Below, piece after piece: positions 44,250-52,371 of a stretch of 64,000 nucleotides of DNA (the stretch's first letter is position 1; the number at the start of each line of letters is the position of its first letter). The stretch is from Vibrio sinaloensis DSM 21326. GTDB taxonomy: Bacteria > Pseudomonadota > Gammaproteobacteria > Enterobacterales > Vibrionaceae. The DNA lies in assembly GCF_000189275.1 (NCBI RefSeq), contig NZ_AEVT01000008.1, positions 82,164 through 146,163 on the forward strand, given 5' to 3'. The notes below the pieces were generated by a model. The model did no database searches, was not told where the DNA came from, and saw only the letters and a program-made list of their open reading frames with translations. Position numbers and translations under genes: made by a program.

Positions 44250-47200
44250 TCAACTGGTCAGTAAATGCTGCAGTTTATTACGTAATCCTTCAATGTGAGT
44301 TCGCTGTGGACTTTGTTCGTTACAGTGCTCAAGAATGTAATCTAGAGAGCTTAACACCGTTCTCCAGCGAGGTGTTTTAGGTAGAGTCTCGATACGTAAG
44401 TATTTGTCCAAAGTACGAGTCTGCAGCGTGCTACGGTCCAAATAGACGCGCCACAAGCCACTTTGCTCTGCAAAAGCAAATTTGCTTTCACCCGTTACAG
44501 TTTCCCAATAGTCGATCGCATTGGTCATTGCATCCACCAAAATTTCACGCATGACTTCTTGCTTAGGTTTACTGTCTGAAGAGACCTTGTCCGCTAAGCG
44601 AGTAAACTCGCCACCCAATTCTTTTAGCTCTTGCAGCTTGGCTTTATTGCCATCAAATGCGTAGCTAGAGAGTGCTTCGATTGCGGTCTCTAAGTTATTT
44701 ATACGGCCTGCGTTAATGCTGCCACCAACATTAAATATGTAGATCGAGCGTAAGCCTGAGCCTTCAGGCAGTTTGAGAATGTCAGTCGATACATGTTGAC
44801 GAACATCTTCGACATAAACGTCAATGGTGCCACAGTAGTGATCTTGGCTAACATTCAAAAACTTAGGAGCGATTAACTCTTCGGCTGAAGAGCGTTTTAA
44901 CTGCTCTGTGGAACGTTTGAATAGTTTAGACGCGGCTTCATTAGCAAAGCGGATCTTATGGTCTTCTCGTACACAGATGATGGCTTCAGGGGCTGTTTCC
45001 AATTGCTCCAACAGTCTTCCTTGAGTTTCCAGTAAACTGGCTTCTACCAAGGCTCGCTGTTTGAGCTCAAGTTGTAATTGCTGGTTTTCGACTCGTCTGA
45101 GCTCAGCTTTACTCGCGGTTAAATGGGCTAATATCCGAGCGGCAAGTTCTTGTTTATTGAATGGCTTTGATAAGTAATCATTAGCCCCAGCATTAAAGCC
45201 TCGAACTCTATCATCTGCTTGGTTAAGCGCGGTTAGCATAATCACGGGTAATTGAGAGTGATCGTATTCAAGGCGCAGTGTTTCACAGACTTGGTAGCCA
45301 CTCATTCCTGGCATCATGATATCGAGCAAGACCAGTTCAGGTCGCTCTATGGCGACTTTTTCAAGCGCTTCATGTCCATCTTTCGCGGTTGATACTCGAT
45401 AGCCCTCTAAGCGTAAGAAACTATCAAGGACACGCAGGTTAACCGGCTCATCGTCGACGACCAAGAGCAACGGACCATCGGCATTGACAGGTAAGTTGGT
45501 GACATCAGCTAATTCGATATCGCCCGTTTCAGGCGCTTGGAAGTGCGAGCTTTCGTACTGACTGGCAGCGTCGATTTGCTCTGCAGTGGCGATGGGTAAC
45601 GTAAAACTGAAAGTCGTGCCAACCATTGGCTGACTGCTGACGTACAGAGAGCCTTTCATCAATTCGATTAACTGACGACTTATAGAGAGGCCTAGCCCTG
45701 CACCTTGACGGTAACGGCTGGCATCGTTGCCGGCTTGGATTAACGGCTCAAAAATATGATCCAGCTGATCGGCAGGGATGCCTTGCCCCGTGTCAACAAC
45801 TTGCACACGGATATTGTCATCAACCACAGTCGCAGAGATAACAATCTTACCTTCGCTAGTGTATTTAATCGCATTGCCAATCAGGTTATATAGAACTTGC
45901 TCTAGGCGTTGAGGATCGGCGCAGACCCACACGGGTTCATCGGGCACCTGATTGATAATGCGCAGCGGTTTGTTGCCGATGAGGTGAGAGGAAAGTTCCA
46001 GAACCAGTCGAGTTGAACCTGACAGGTCGACGGCACTGGTTTCAATGTCTAAATTGCCATAGCGCATCTTATGGTAATCGAGCAGGTCATCAACCAAGGT
46101 GGCGAGTCGTTGTCCGCTACTGATGATAATGTCCAGTTGATACTTATGATCGGCGGTGATAGGACCATTCGCTCCGGAGATCAGGGCTTCTGCAATACCA
46201 ACCATACCATGCAGCGGAGTACGCAATTCATGGGAGGTGGTTGCCAGAAACTCATCTTTCAGCTTGTTGGCAAGTTGTAACTCATCATTTTGTTTTTGGA
46301 TAAGTTGCAGGTTACTTTCTAACTCTTCATTTTGCTGTTTGATCAGCTGAATCTTTTCTCGAATGGAGCGCTGCATTCTTTCAAAACTGACAGCAAGGCG
46401 ACCGATTTCATCTTTACGTTCAGTATTGATCATGTCAGCGTCCATATCTCCGGCGGAGACCTTTTCTGCTGCCCAAGTTAATTTGAGTAGCGGAGAAGTG
46501 ATGAAGTTAGATAAGTAGTGCGAAGCCATTACAACGAGCACGATTGCAATCAGCATCGCTACCACGAATAACTTCTCTAGATGGTTTACGCGAGCAAACG
46601 CGACGCTTTCTGGTACTTCAACCACTAATGCCCAGTCAATGCCTTTTACTGAAATTGGTCCGTAAGCCGCAATGGTCGCTTCACCAGCGGTGTTGCTGTA
46701 GGTACCGACATTGGTTAAGCCATCTAACGCAAGATTGACGACTTCTTGGCTTAAATCGATATCTTTTTGCTCAAACGCTAAGGTGCGCGATTTATGATCG
46801 CGGCCAACCAGTAACGTTTTCATCGACGCGATGTTACTTGCTTCTGCGATCAACTTGGTGATGCCATTGTTGGGCAAGCGGAACATGGCATAGCTATGAA
46901 GGTAGCCTTGTTGAATGATTGGTGCACCAAGCCAAGCGACCGATTTACCTTGTTCGTCGGTAAAATCTGAGATGATCACTGGCGTAAAATCTTCATTGGT
47001 TTTGCGTTTCTCGGTGACTAAGTCGCGCAGTTGCTTGAAGGTTTTACCTAGGTTGGCGTCTTTAAACTTACCATCGAGTAAGTTGGTGCCATAGTTGTCA
47101 TATTTGAAGATGGAGTAGGTCACGTTGCCGTCACGGTCGACCAGCAGAATGTCATCAAAATCCGAGCGTTTGAGCAATTCTAGGTAGGCCCAGTGGTAGC

Positions 47201-47636
47201 GCTTATGCAGCAAACGATAGCGCTCGGTACCGTTGTATATGTTGGACTGAGGTAGTATCGAGGTTTTGATTTGGTCTCCGGAGCCCTGGATATAGCGTCG
47301 CTGGGCGTATGAACGGGCACTTTCCATATCTAAGCCCAAGCTTTGAAACGCATTCACAAGGCCATAAAATCGACCGCCACTGGCATAGGCTAACTCTGAG
47401 CGAACAAACCCCATCACTTCGGACTCTTTGGCATGCAGGTAGTCGATGACTTGTTGCTGCTTGTTATCACGCACGGAGACCAAGTGAGACGTACTCTGCT
47501 CTTGTAAGTCGGTCGTGTGTGATTGCAAGAAAAAGATGGCGGTAATCGTCAAAGGCGTGATGCTTAGCGCAAGGAAGGCAAACATCAAGGTGCTTTGCAG
47601 GCGTTTAAATCTTTGTTTACGGTACAACTTAAACAT
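44250..47636 (-). CDS. chiS: Chitin-sensing hybrid histidine kinase / transcription regulator ChiS
   Basis: Inner-membrane master activator of chitin utilisation and a gate for natural competence. 1128 residues from MFKLYRKQRF (47636), the V. cholerae-like N-terminus; the 11 codons upstream are not used in my model. TM1 (~17-37) and TM2 (~355-375) flank a periplasmic domain that would bind CBP. HAMP, a coiled coil, HisKA with His469 in TTSHELRTPLHG, HATPase, a receiver with Asp772 in LLDIMMPGMSG, a PAS-like segment (~900-1010) and a C-terminal domain follow. H469 and D772 coincide with V. cholerae numbering. In V. cholerae the C-terminal domain binds DNA directly, so no separate response regulator is required. 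Confidence 0.96.
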   Translation of the reverse strand: MFKLYRKQRFKRLQSTLMFAFLALSITPLTITAIFFLQSHTTDLQEQSTSHLVSVRDNKQQQVIDYLHAKESEVMGFVRSELAYASGGRFYGLVNAFQSLGLDMESARSYAQRRYIQGSGDQIKTSILPQSNIYNGTERYRLLHKRYHWAYLELLKRSDFDDILLVDRDGNVTYSIFKYDNYGTNLLDGKFKDANLGKTFKQLRDLVTEKRKTNEDFTPVIISDFTDEQGKSVAWLGAPIIQQGYLHSYAMFRLPNNGITKLIAEASNIASMKTLLVGRDHKSRTLAFEQKDIDLSQEVVNLALDGLTNVGTYSNTAGEATIAAYGPISVKGIDWALVVEVPESVAFARVNHLEKLFVVAMLIAIVLVVMASHYLSNFITSPLLKLTWAAEKVSAGDMDADMINTERKDEIGRLAVSFERMQRSIREKIQLIKQQNEELESNLQLIQKQNDELQLANKLKDEFLATTSHELRTPLHGMVGIAEALISGANGPITADHKYQLDIIISSGQRLATLVDDLLDYHKMRYGNLDIETSAVDLSGSTRLVLELSSHLIGNKPLRIINQVPDEPVWVCADPQRLEQVLYNLIGNAIKYTSEGKIVISATVVDDNIRVQVVDTGQGIPADQLDHIFEPLIQAGNDASRYRQGAGLGLSISRQLIELMKGSLYVSSQPMVGTTFSFTLPIATAEQIDAASQYESSHFQAPETGDIELADVTNLPVNADGPLLLVVDDEPVNLRVLDSFLRLEGYRVSTAKDGHEALEKVAIERPELVLLDIMMPGMSGYQVCETLRLEYDHSQLPVIMLTALNQADDRVRGFNAGANDYLSKPFNKQELAARILAHLTASKAELRRVENQQLQLELKQRALVEASLLETQGRLLEQLETAPEAIICVREDHKIRFANEAASKLFKRSTEQLKRSSAEELIAPKFLNVSQDHYCGTIDVYVEDVRQHVSTDILKLPEGSGLRSIYIFNVGGSINAGRINNLETAIEALSSYAFDGNKAKLQELKELGGEFTRLADKVSSDSKPKQEVMREILVDAMTNAIDYWETVTGESKFAFAEQSGLWRVYLDRSTLQTRTLDKYLRIETLPKTPRWRTVLSSLDYILEHCNEQSPQRTHIEGLRNKLQHLLTS

Positions 47637-47826
47637 GATGAAAATAGACTTTCCGTGATAATGCGGCACTGGAGCTCACGTCATCTAGAAGTTAGGTGGC
47701 GTGCTCTCAGAGCAAATTAAAAAACGTTATTTCCTAAAATGACAAAATTAACGAGTTTTTTTACTTTGACAAGTAAGTCGCAAATAAAGCGTGGAGAGCA
47801 GCGCAAATTTAGTAGAGGGTAGTAAT
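47637..47826 (-). promoter_or_regulatory. chiS promoter region
   Basis: About 190 A+T-rich bases between the rsmC terminator and chiS. I see no gene, no clear operator and no confident -35/-10 pair. Confidence 0.3.
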
Positions 47827-47827
47827 A

Positions 47828-47858
47828 AAAAGCCCAGTTAAGCGGTACTTACTGGGCT
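47828..47858 (-). terminator. Terminator of rsmC
   Basis: AGCCCAGTTAAG / CTTACTGGGCT stem (one bulge) with a short loop; the minus strand ends in TTTTTATT. Confidence 0.87.
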
Positions 47859-47864
47859 GAAGGA

Positions 47865-48887
47865 TTATTTTTTCGCGTGGTAGATAGCAAATTTACTGGT
47901 CTTATTTAGCGTCTCGCAATTACCGTAAGCTTGCTCAATGATGGGTGGGTATTTTAAGAAGCTATTAGCAACAATGACGAGTTCACCATCCTTATTTTGT
48001 TGCTGTGGTGCTTTCGCTAGCAAGGTCTCTGTCGCGCTGTAGCTAGTGTCTAATCCTGCGTGGAAAGGCGGATTACTGATAATAAAACGATAGTCTGAAC
48101 CAGTATCAGAATAGACATCAGAAGCGAACACTCGACCTGTCAACTGGTTTGCTTCTAAGGTCGCTTGACTGGAGGCGACCGCGAGAGCGCTTATATCACA
48201 CATCTCTAATTCGATTTCTGGGTTCAGCGTAGCCATCACAGAGCCAATGACGCCCGCTCCACAACCAAAGTCGAGCACTTTACCGGTTAAAGTCGGGAGG
48301 GTATCCAGTAGCAACTGGCTGCCAACATCAAATTGTCCGTGGCTAAAAACCCCAGGTAAGCTTTTGATGGTCAAGGCATGTTGTTTGTAGTTGACTTGAT
48401 AACTCTTAAACCACTCCTCGAGATGGAAGTCAGGCGCTTGCTCAAGGCACTTACCCCAATAGAAGGAGCAACGTCTTGCCGAGTCAAACTTGGTAATAGG
48501 GCCGTATGGCTTAAACATCTTCTCTATGCTTTTTATGCCTGAGCGGTTTTCGCCAACGACGACAATCTCGGTATCCACACCGAGTTTAGCCATTAACATA
48601 GCAAGCAAAAACTCGGCCTCGGCTTTGGCTTTTGGCCAGTAGAGCAACACCATGTCAGCTTGGGTTGGTTGGTTAAAATCGGCGCCAAAAACACTACTAA
48701 TCTGCGAATATGGGGCCAATTGACGGTGATAACCGTAGTTCGTGGTGAATACGGTCACTGACTCACAGTGCTGGGCCAGTTCTACAGGGAACAAATCTTC
48801 TGATTCCCCTGCAACTAGAACATGTTTACCTGCAAAGTAGGCAAGTTGTCGCTCAGCAATTTGGCTAGGCGCAATATAAGCAGACAT
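47865..48887 (-). CDS. rsmC: 16S rRNA m2G1207 methyltransferase RsmC
   Basis: SAM-dependent N2-methylation of G1207 in 16S rRNA. 340 residues in two methyltransferase-like halves; the N-terminal one is degenerate and helps substrate binding. The catalytic half has motif [13 protein letters not shown] (~203-214) and motif IV NPPFHAG (~271-277). The ATG at 48887 starts [14 protein letters not shown]. The gene is followed by its own terminator and lies just downstream of a PerM-family gene on the same strand. Confidence 0.94.
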   Translation of the reverse strand: MSAYIAPSQIAERQLAYFAGKHVLVAGESEDLFPVELAQHCESVTVFTTNYGYHRQLAPYSQISSVFGADFNQPTQADMVLLYWPKAKAEAEFLLAMLMAKLGVDTEIVVVGENRSGIKSIEKMFKPYGPITKFDSARRCSFYWGKCLEQAPDFHLEEWFKSYQVNYKQHALTIKSLPGVFSHGQFDVGSQLLLDTLPTLTGKVLDFGCGAGVIGSVMATLNPEIELEMCDISALAVASSQATLEANQLTGRVFASDVYSDTGSDYRFIISNPPFHAGLDTSYSATETLLAKAPQQQNKDGELVIVANSFLKYPPIIEQAYGNCETLNKTSKFAIYHAKK

Positions 48888-48904
48888 AGATAGACTCTAT
48901 TGAA

Positions 48905-48942
48905 TAAAAAAGAGGGGGAGTTTTCGTCATAATCCCCCCTTT
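48905..48942 (-). terminator. Terminator of the PerM-family gene
   Basis: AGGGGGA / TCCCCCT stem with a 13-base loop, followed on the minus strand by CTTTTTTATT. Confidence 0.75.
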
Positions 48943-48961
48943 GATTCCAAATTATTGCCAA

Positions 48962-50047
48962 TCAGTTTTGATCTTGGCGGCTTAAGAAGTCTTGGAACTC
49001 TTCTTCATAAATATTGAACAGCACCATTGTAATGGCGAAGATCAGCGGGCCATAGATAAGACCGATGAGACCAAATAGGTGCAGCCCCCCTAATAAAGAG
49101 AAGAAAATCATCAATGTATTCATTCCCGCACTGCCTTGCATGAGGAATGGGCGAAGCAGATTATCAATAGAGCCGACGACAGCGATGCTCCATATCGCGA
49201 GGAATATCGCCCAAGTTGTATCTCCAGTGAGGAATAAGTAAATGGTGGCTGGAATCCAGATCAGCGCAGTGCCCACGACTGGAATAAATGAAGCGAAGCC
49301 CATCATTGTGCCCCAGAACAATCCTGGGAACCCCGCAAGCCACATACCGAGACCACCCGCGAAGCCTTGAGCGAGTGCCGTGAGGAATGAACCCATCACA
49401 GCCGATTTTGATACTTGCTCTACTTCATCAAGCAGTTTGTCTTCTTGGCTACGAGATAGGGGTAAAATGTGGCGAATGGCACCAATGATTTTGTCATGGT
49501 CACGGAGTAGGAAAAACAACACGAACAACATCAAGAAGAAGTCCATCAAGAAGTTGGTTGCATCACCCAAAATCTTCGCGCTGATACCCACGAGATTGCT
49601 GCCAAATGTGGTTGCGAATTGAGCCACTTTTTGCGCTATTTCTTGTGGTTGAATTGTATCGAAAGGCAAGTAAGTATTAACGAGTGCCAACCCTTTCACG
49701 ACCCAAGGGTGTTCGAAGATTGTTTGAATGCCCCCGTGCGTCACCCATTGATAAACGTTTTGCGAAAAGGCCGACCCTTGCTGAACAATGGCGGCAAAGA
49801 CAAACAGCAAAGGCACGACGATGATGAAAGTGAGCACAATGCACGAAAACAGCGAGGCTAAGTTGGGGTGTTTAGGTAGCTTTCGCTCAATCCATTCATG
49901 AATAGGGAACATCAATAGTGAGATGATGAAAGCCATGACAATGGAATTGATATAAGGCTCTACCAATAGGAAACAGGCAAAGCCAGCAGCCAACAGTGCG
50001 GTGATAAGCACCCAGTGGCTGGAAGTGATTTTTACTTTTTCTGACAC
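48962..50047 (-). CDS. PerM / 'AI-2E' family membrane protein
   Basis: 361-residue polytopic inner-membrane protein (about eight transmembrane segments) of Pfam family AI-2E_transport. Characteristic features are the N-terminal VEPYINSIVMAFIISLLMFPIHEWI hairpin, the long cytoplasmic loop, LLRDHDKIIGAI near 185 and the C-terminal PFLMQGSAGMNTLMIFFSLLGG. Characterised relatives include exporters and Na+/H+ antiporters, so the family name should not be read as proof of AI-2 transport. I use the GTG at 50047 (MSEKVKIT), seven bases after GGA. The frame also permits a TTG at 50059, with no ribosome-binding site. Confidence 0.87.
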   Translation of the reverse strand: MSEKVKITSSHWVLITALLAAGFACFLLVEPYINSIVMAFIISLLMFPIHEWIERKLPKHPNLASLFSCIVLTFIIVVPLLFVFAAIVQQGSAFSQNVYQWVTHGGIQTIFEHPWVVKGLALVNTYLPFDTIQPQEIAQKVAQFATTFGSNLVGISAKILGDATNFLMDFFLMLFVLFFLLRDHDKIIGAIRHILPLSRSQEDKLLDEVEQVSKSAVMGSFLTALAQGFAGGLGMWLAGFPGLFWGTMMGFASFIPVVGTALIWIPATIYLFLTGDTTWAIFLAIWSIAVVGSIDNLLRPFLMQGSAGMNTLMIFFSLLGGLHLFGLIGLIYGPLIFAITMVLFNIYEEEFQDFLSRQDQN

Positions 50048-50078
50048 GGTTTTGTCCAATCGATTGACGTTATATCAG

Positions 50079-50084
50079 TATAAT
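50079..50084 (+). promoter_or_regulatory. Perfect -10 element (TATAAT) upstream of the small membrane-protein gene
   Basis: TATAAT on the plus strand between the divergent PerM-family gene and the 39-codon gene. TTGACG lies upstream but only 9 bases away, too close for a classical -35, so the promoter is plausible but incomplete. Confidence 0.4.
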
Positions 50085-50145
50085 GGCTGTAAAACAGGGA
50101 GTTATCAATGAAGATTCTTGTTAGTGTCGGAGGTGTGTCAAATCT

Positions 50146-50265
50146 ATGGGATGTTGTAATAGCGACAAAGGTTGTCAAAAAGCACACAATAAAAGGCGGC
50201 CCATTCCTTGGTTCGCCATAGTGATGGCGATATTGGTCATGCTGGTGGTATTTAACTGGCAATAA
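50146..50265 (+). CDS. Putative 39-residue Cys-rich single-span membrane protein
   Basis: Reads MGCCNSDKGCQKAHNKRRPI, then one hydrophobic helix (PWFAIVMAILVMLVVFNW) and stops. Four residues of a G-C-C...G-C motif plus a basic KRR stop-transfer stretch before a single C-terminal transmembrane segment look designed rather than random. GGAGG lies 12 bases upstream, a longer spacing than usual. A strong hairpin with a T run begins at the stop codon, in the orientation needed to terminate this gene. A 37-codon ORF in another frame (50108-50221) has a better-spaced Shine-Dalgarno and overlaps it, so which is translated is open. I do not recognise a function. Confidence 0.55.
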   Translation: MGCCNSDKGCQKAHNKRRPIPWFAIVMAILVMLVVFNWQ

Positions 50266-50291
50266 AAAAGGCTGCGTCATGCAGCCTTTTT
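50265..50291. terminator. Bidirectional terminator between the small protein gene and hemL
   Basis: AAAAAGGCTGC / GCAGCCTTTTT with a 5-base loop and A/T runs on both sides; it ends hemL on the minus strand and the 39-codon gene on the plus strand. Confidence 0.92.
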
Positions 50292-50306
50292 CCGTTTCGG
50301 AGAGGA

Positions 50307-51599
50307 TTAAGCTTCTTTGGCTAGAATCGCAAAACAGCGATCCGCAGCTTCTAATGTTGCTTCGATTTCTTTGCTGCCGTGTGCTAAAGAGGTAAAGCTT
50401 GCCTCAAAAGCTGAAGGCGCTAGATACACTCCATGATCTAACATAAGGTGGAAGAAGCGCTTGAAGCGTTCAATGTCACACTTAGTCACGTCTTCGTAGC
50501 TTGTGATGCTCTCTTGCTCAGTGAAGAAGAAGCCAAACATGCCACCCACTTGGTTAACTACCATAGGAATGCCGTGGCTGTGTGCAAGCTCTTTGAAGCC
50601 ATCAGCCAGTTGTTTTGTTTTAGAAGCTAGACGCTTTTCATTGCCTTCTTCTTTAAGAAGATTTAAACAAGCAAAGCCTGCTGCCATTGCCACAGGGTTA
50701 CCTGAAAGCGTGCCTGCTTGGTAAACTGGACCTGTAGGGGCAATGTGTTGCATCACCTCTTTACGACCACCGAACGCACCAACTGGCATACCGCCGCCGA
50801 TCACTTTACCAAGCGTCGTCAAATCTGGCTTGATGTTGTAATAGCCTTGCGCGCCGCCTAATGCAACACGGAAACCAGTCATGACTTCATCGAAGATCAA
50901 TAGTGCGCCTTCTTCGTCACAGATTTGACGTAAGCCTTCATGGAAGCCTTCAACAGGAGGGATACAGTTCATGTTGCCTGCAACAGGTTCCACGATGATA
51001 CAAGCGATCTCGCCTTTGTTGGCTGCAAATAGCTCGCGGACAGACTCAAGGTCATTAAACGTTGCAGTTAGAGTGTGTTTTGCAAAGTCTGCGGGAACAC
51101 CTGGCGAACTAGGTTGGCCAAGAGTGAGTGCGCCAGAGCCTGCTTTTACTAGTAGGCTGTCTGCGTGGCCGTGATAACAACCTTCGAACTTCATGATCTT
51201 ATCGCGACCAGTGTAGCCACGAGCCAGACGAATCGCACTCATAGTTGCTTCTGTGCCTGAGCTCACCATACGCACTTGCTCCATTGAAGGAACCAGTTCA
51301 GCGACAAGCTCTGCCATCGCAATTTCCATTTCCGTTGGTGCACCAAAGCTTAAGCCACGCTGGGCAGCTTCAATCACAGCTTCACGGATTACGGCATGGT
51401 TGTGACCAAGAATCATTGGACCCCATGAGCCTACATAGTCGATGTACGCTTTGCCATCAGCATCAAAGATCAGCGGGCCGTCTGCACGCTCAACGAAAAT
51501 TGGAGCGCCGCCAACGCCGTTAAAAGCACGTACCGGAGAGTTAACACCACCTGGAATAGTGTGTTGTGCTTTTTCAAATAACTCTGCTGATTTGGTCAT
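50307..51599 (-). CDS. hemL: Glutamate-1-semialdehyde 2,1-aminomutase
   Basis: PLP enzyme making 5-aminolevulinate, the C5-pathway precursor of heme. 430 residues. [10 protein letters not shown] is near the N-terminus, the cofactor region [12 protein letters not shown] is near 143, DEVMTGFR near 245 and the PLP lysine is in [18 protein letters not shown] (~266). The start is the ATG at 51599 ([12 protein letters not shown]) with GAGGAT seven bases upstream; the open frame beyond it is not homologous. Divergent from erpA, a pairing seen across Vibrio, so heme and Fe-S delivery genes share one intergenic region. Confidence 0.97.
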   Translation of the reverse strand: MTKSAELFEKAQHTIPGGVNSPVRAFNGVGGAPIFVERADGPLIFDADGKAYIDYVGSWGPMILGHNHAVIREAVIEAAQRGLSFGAPTEMEIAMAELVAELVPSMEQVRMVSSGTEATMSAIRLARGYTGRDKIMKFEGCYHGHADSLLVKAGSGALTLGQPSSPGVPADFAKHTLTATFNDLESVRELFAANKGEIACIIVEPVAGNMNCIPPVEGFHEGLRQICDEEGALLIFDEVMTGFRVALGGAQGYYNIKPDLTTLGKVIGGGMPVGAFGGRKEVMQHIAPTGPVYQAGTLSGNPVAMAAGFACLNLLKEEGNEKRLASKTKQLADGFKELAHSHGIPMVVNQVGGMFGFFFTEQESITSYEDVTKCDIERFKRFFHLMLDHGVYLAPSAFEASFTSLAHGSKEIEATLEAADRCFAILAKEA

Positions 51600-51747
51600 G
51601 GGATATCCTCTTTTGATTGCTCGGACCAATTTTGGCTGGCATTGTACCCGCCGATTCACTATCAATAAAATGCTTTGCGCCACATTCTGCGTACTTTCAC
51701 ATCAAATAGCGTTTAATTCGGCTAAAAAATGCATTCCAAAGTGGCGA

Positions 51748-51772
51748 ATACTTGAACGCTTCACTCAGGTAT
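51748..51772 (+). promoter_or_regulatory. IscR type-1-like site over the erpA promoter
   Basis: The 25-base segment begins ATACTTGA and ends CTCAGGTAT. It agrees with the recalled IscR type-1 palindrome (ATASYYGACT...AGTCRRSTAT) at about 21 of 25 positions. It covers the -35 element of erpA, the geometry expected for repression by [2Fe-2S]-IscR. Consensus is from memory. Confidence 0.6.
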
Positions 51773-51780
51773 TAGATAAT
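51752..51780 (+). promoter_or_regulatory. Sigma70 promoter of erpA
   Basis: TTGAAC (51752-51757), a 17-base spacer and GATAAT (51775-51780). The expected start near 51787 gives a ~70-base leader. Confidence 0.7.
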
Positions 51781-51857
51781 CAGGAAATTAATAAAGATGA
51801 TGTTCCAGAAAGTGACACAAGCTGCGCTCTGGAAGTACACCACTGAGAGAGGTCATC

Positions 51858-52199
51858 GTGAGCGAAGTAAATATCCCACTAACATTTTCAGATGCAGCCG
51901 CTAGCCGAGTAGGGGCGTTGATAGCAGAAGAAGAAAACCCGAACCTGAAACTACGCGTATACATTACCGGCGGTGGCTGTAGTGGTTTCCAGTACGGTTT
52001 CACTTTTGATGAGAGCGTAAACGAAGGTGACACCACTATCGTCAACAGCGGTGTGACACTGGTTGTAGACCCTATGAGTCTTCAGTACCTAGTGGGTGGC
52101 CAAGTCGATTACACCGAGGGTTTGGAAGGATCGCGCTTCTTCGTTAACAACCCAAATGCGACGACAACCTGCGGTTGTGGTGCATCATTCAGCGTTTAA
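51858..52199 (+). CDS. erpA: A-type iron-sulfur carrier ErpA
   Basis: Delivers [2Fe-2S]/[4Fe-4S] clusters to target enzymes such as IspG/IspH. 113 residues. The three cluster-binding cysteines are in GGGCSGF (~42) and TCGCGASF (~106 and 108). It starts at GTG with GAGAGG upstream. E. coli erpA is regulated by IscR, and an IscR-like site lies over the promoter here. Divergent from hemL and followed by a clear terminator; single-gene unit. Confidence 0.97.
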   Translation: MSEVNIPLTFSDAAASRVGALIAEEENPNLKLRVYITGGGCSGFQYGFTFDESVNEGDTTIVNSGVTLVVDPMSLQYLVGGQVDYTEGLEGSRFFVNNPNATTTCGCGASFSV

Positions 52200-52218
52200 A
52201 ACGTTTATTCCAGATACT

Positions 52219-52246
52219 AAGGCTGCTTCGGCAGCCTTTATTTTTT
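52219..52246 (+). terminator. Terminator of erpA
   Basis: AAGGCTGC-TTCG-GCAGCCTT, a stem closed by a stable TTCG tetraloop, followed by TATTTTTT. Confidence 0.93.
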
Positions 52247-52371
52247 CTGCCAATTCTATCTAGAAACTGAGACCTTAATTAAATTACTGTCCAAGTGTAT
52301 TTTATTTTTTGTTGGTTACTTTATATGCTGACTGACACGTCTATTGGACGAATAATATACAAAGGATTGTT

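Larger units (their letters stand above)
51600..51857. promoter_or_regulatory. hemL/erpA divergent intergenic region
   Basis: 258 bases. The erpA side holds a strong sigma70 promoter and an IscR-like palindrome (annotated separately). The hemL side has the GAGGAT ribosome-binding site and no recognised operator. No further gene is seen. Confidence 0.5.

Noticed and set aside
48962..50047. Calling the PerM-family gene an autoinducer-2 exporter
   Set aside because: The family name is historical; members have other transport roles and nothing in the neighbourhood concerns AI-2.
50064..50084. TTGACG + TATAAT as a complete sigma70 promoter for the 39-codon gene
   Set aside because: The two hexamers are only 9 bases apart; only the -10 was retained.
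50108..50221. 37-codon ORF MKILVSVGGV... before hemL
   Set aside because: Good ribosome-binding site, but the composition is unremarkable and it overlaps the more protein-like 39-codon membrane ORF; kept only as a competing possibility.
51600..51683. Upstream extension of hemL by 28 codons
   Set aside because: The Shine-Dalgarno GAGGAT is positioned for the ATG at 51599 and homology begins there.
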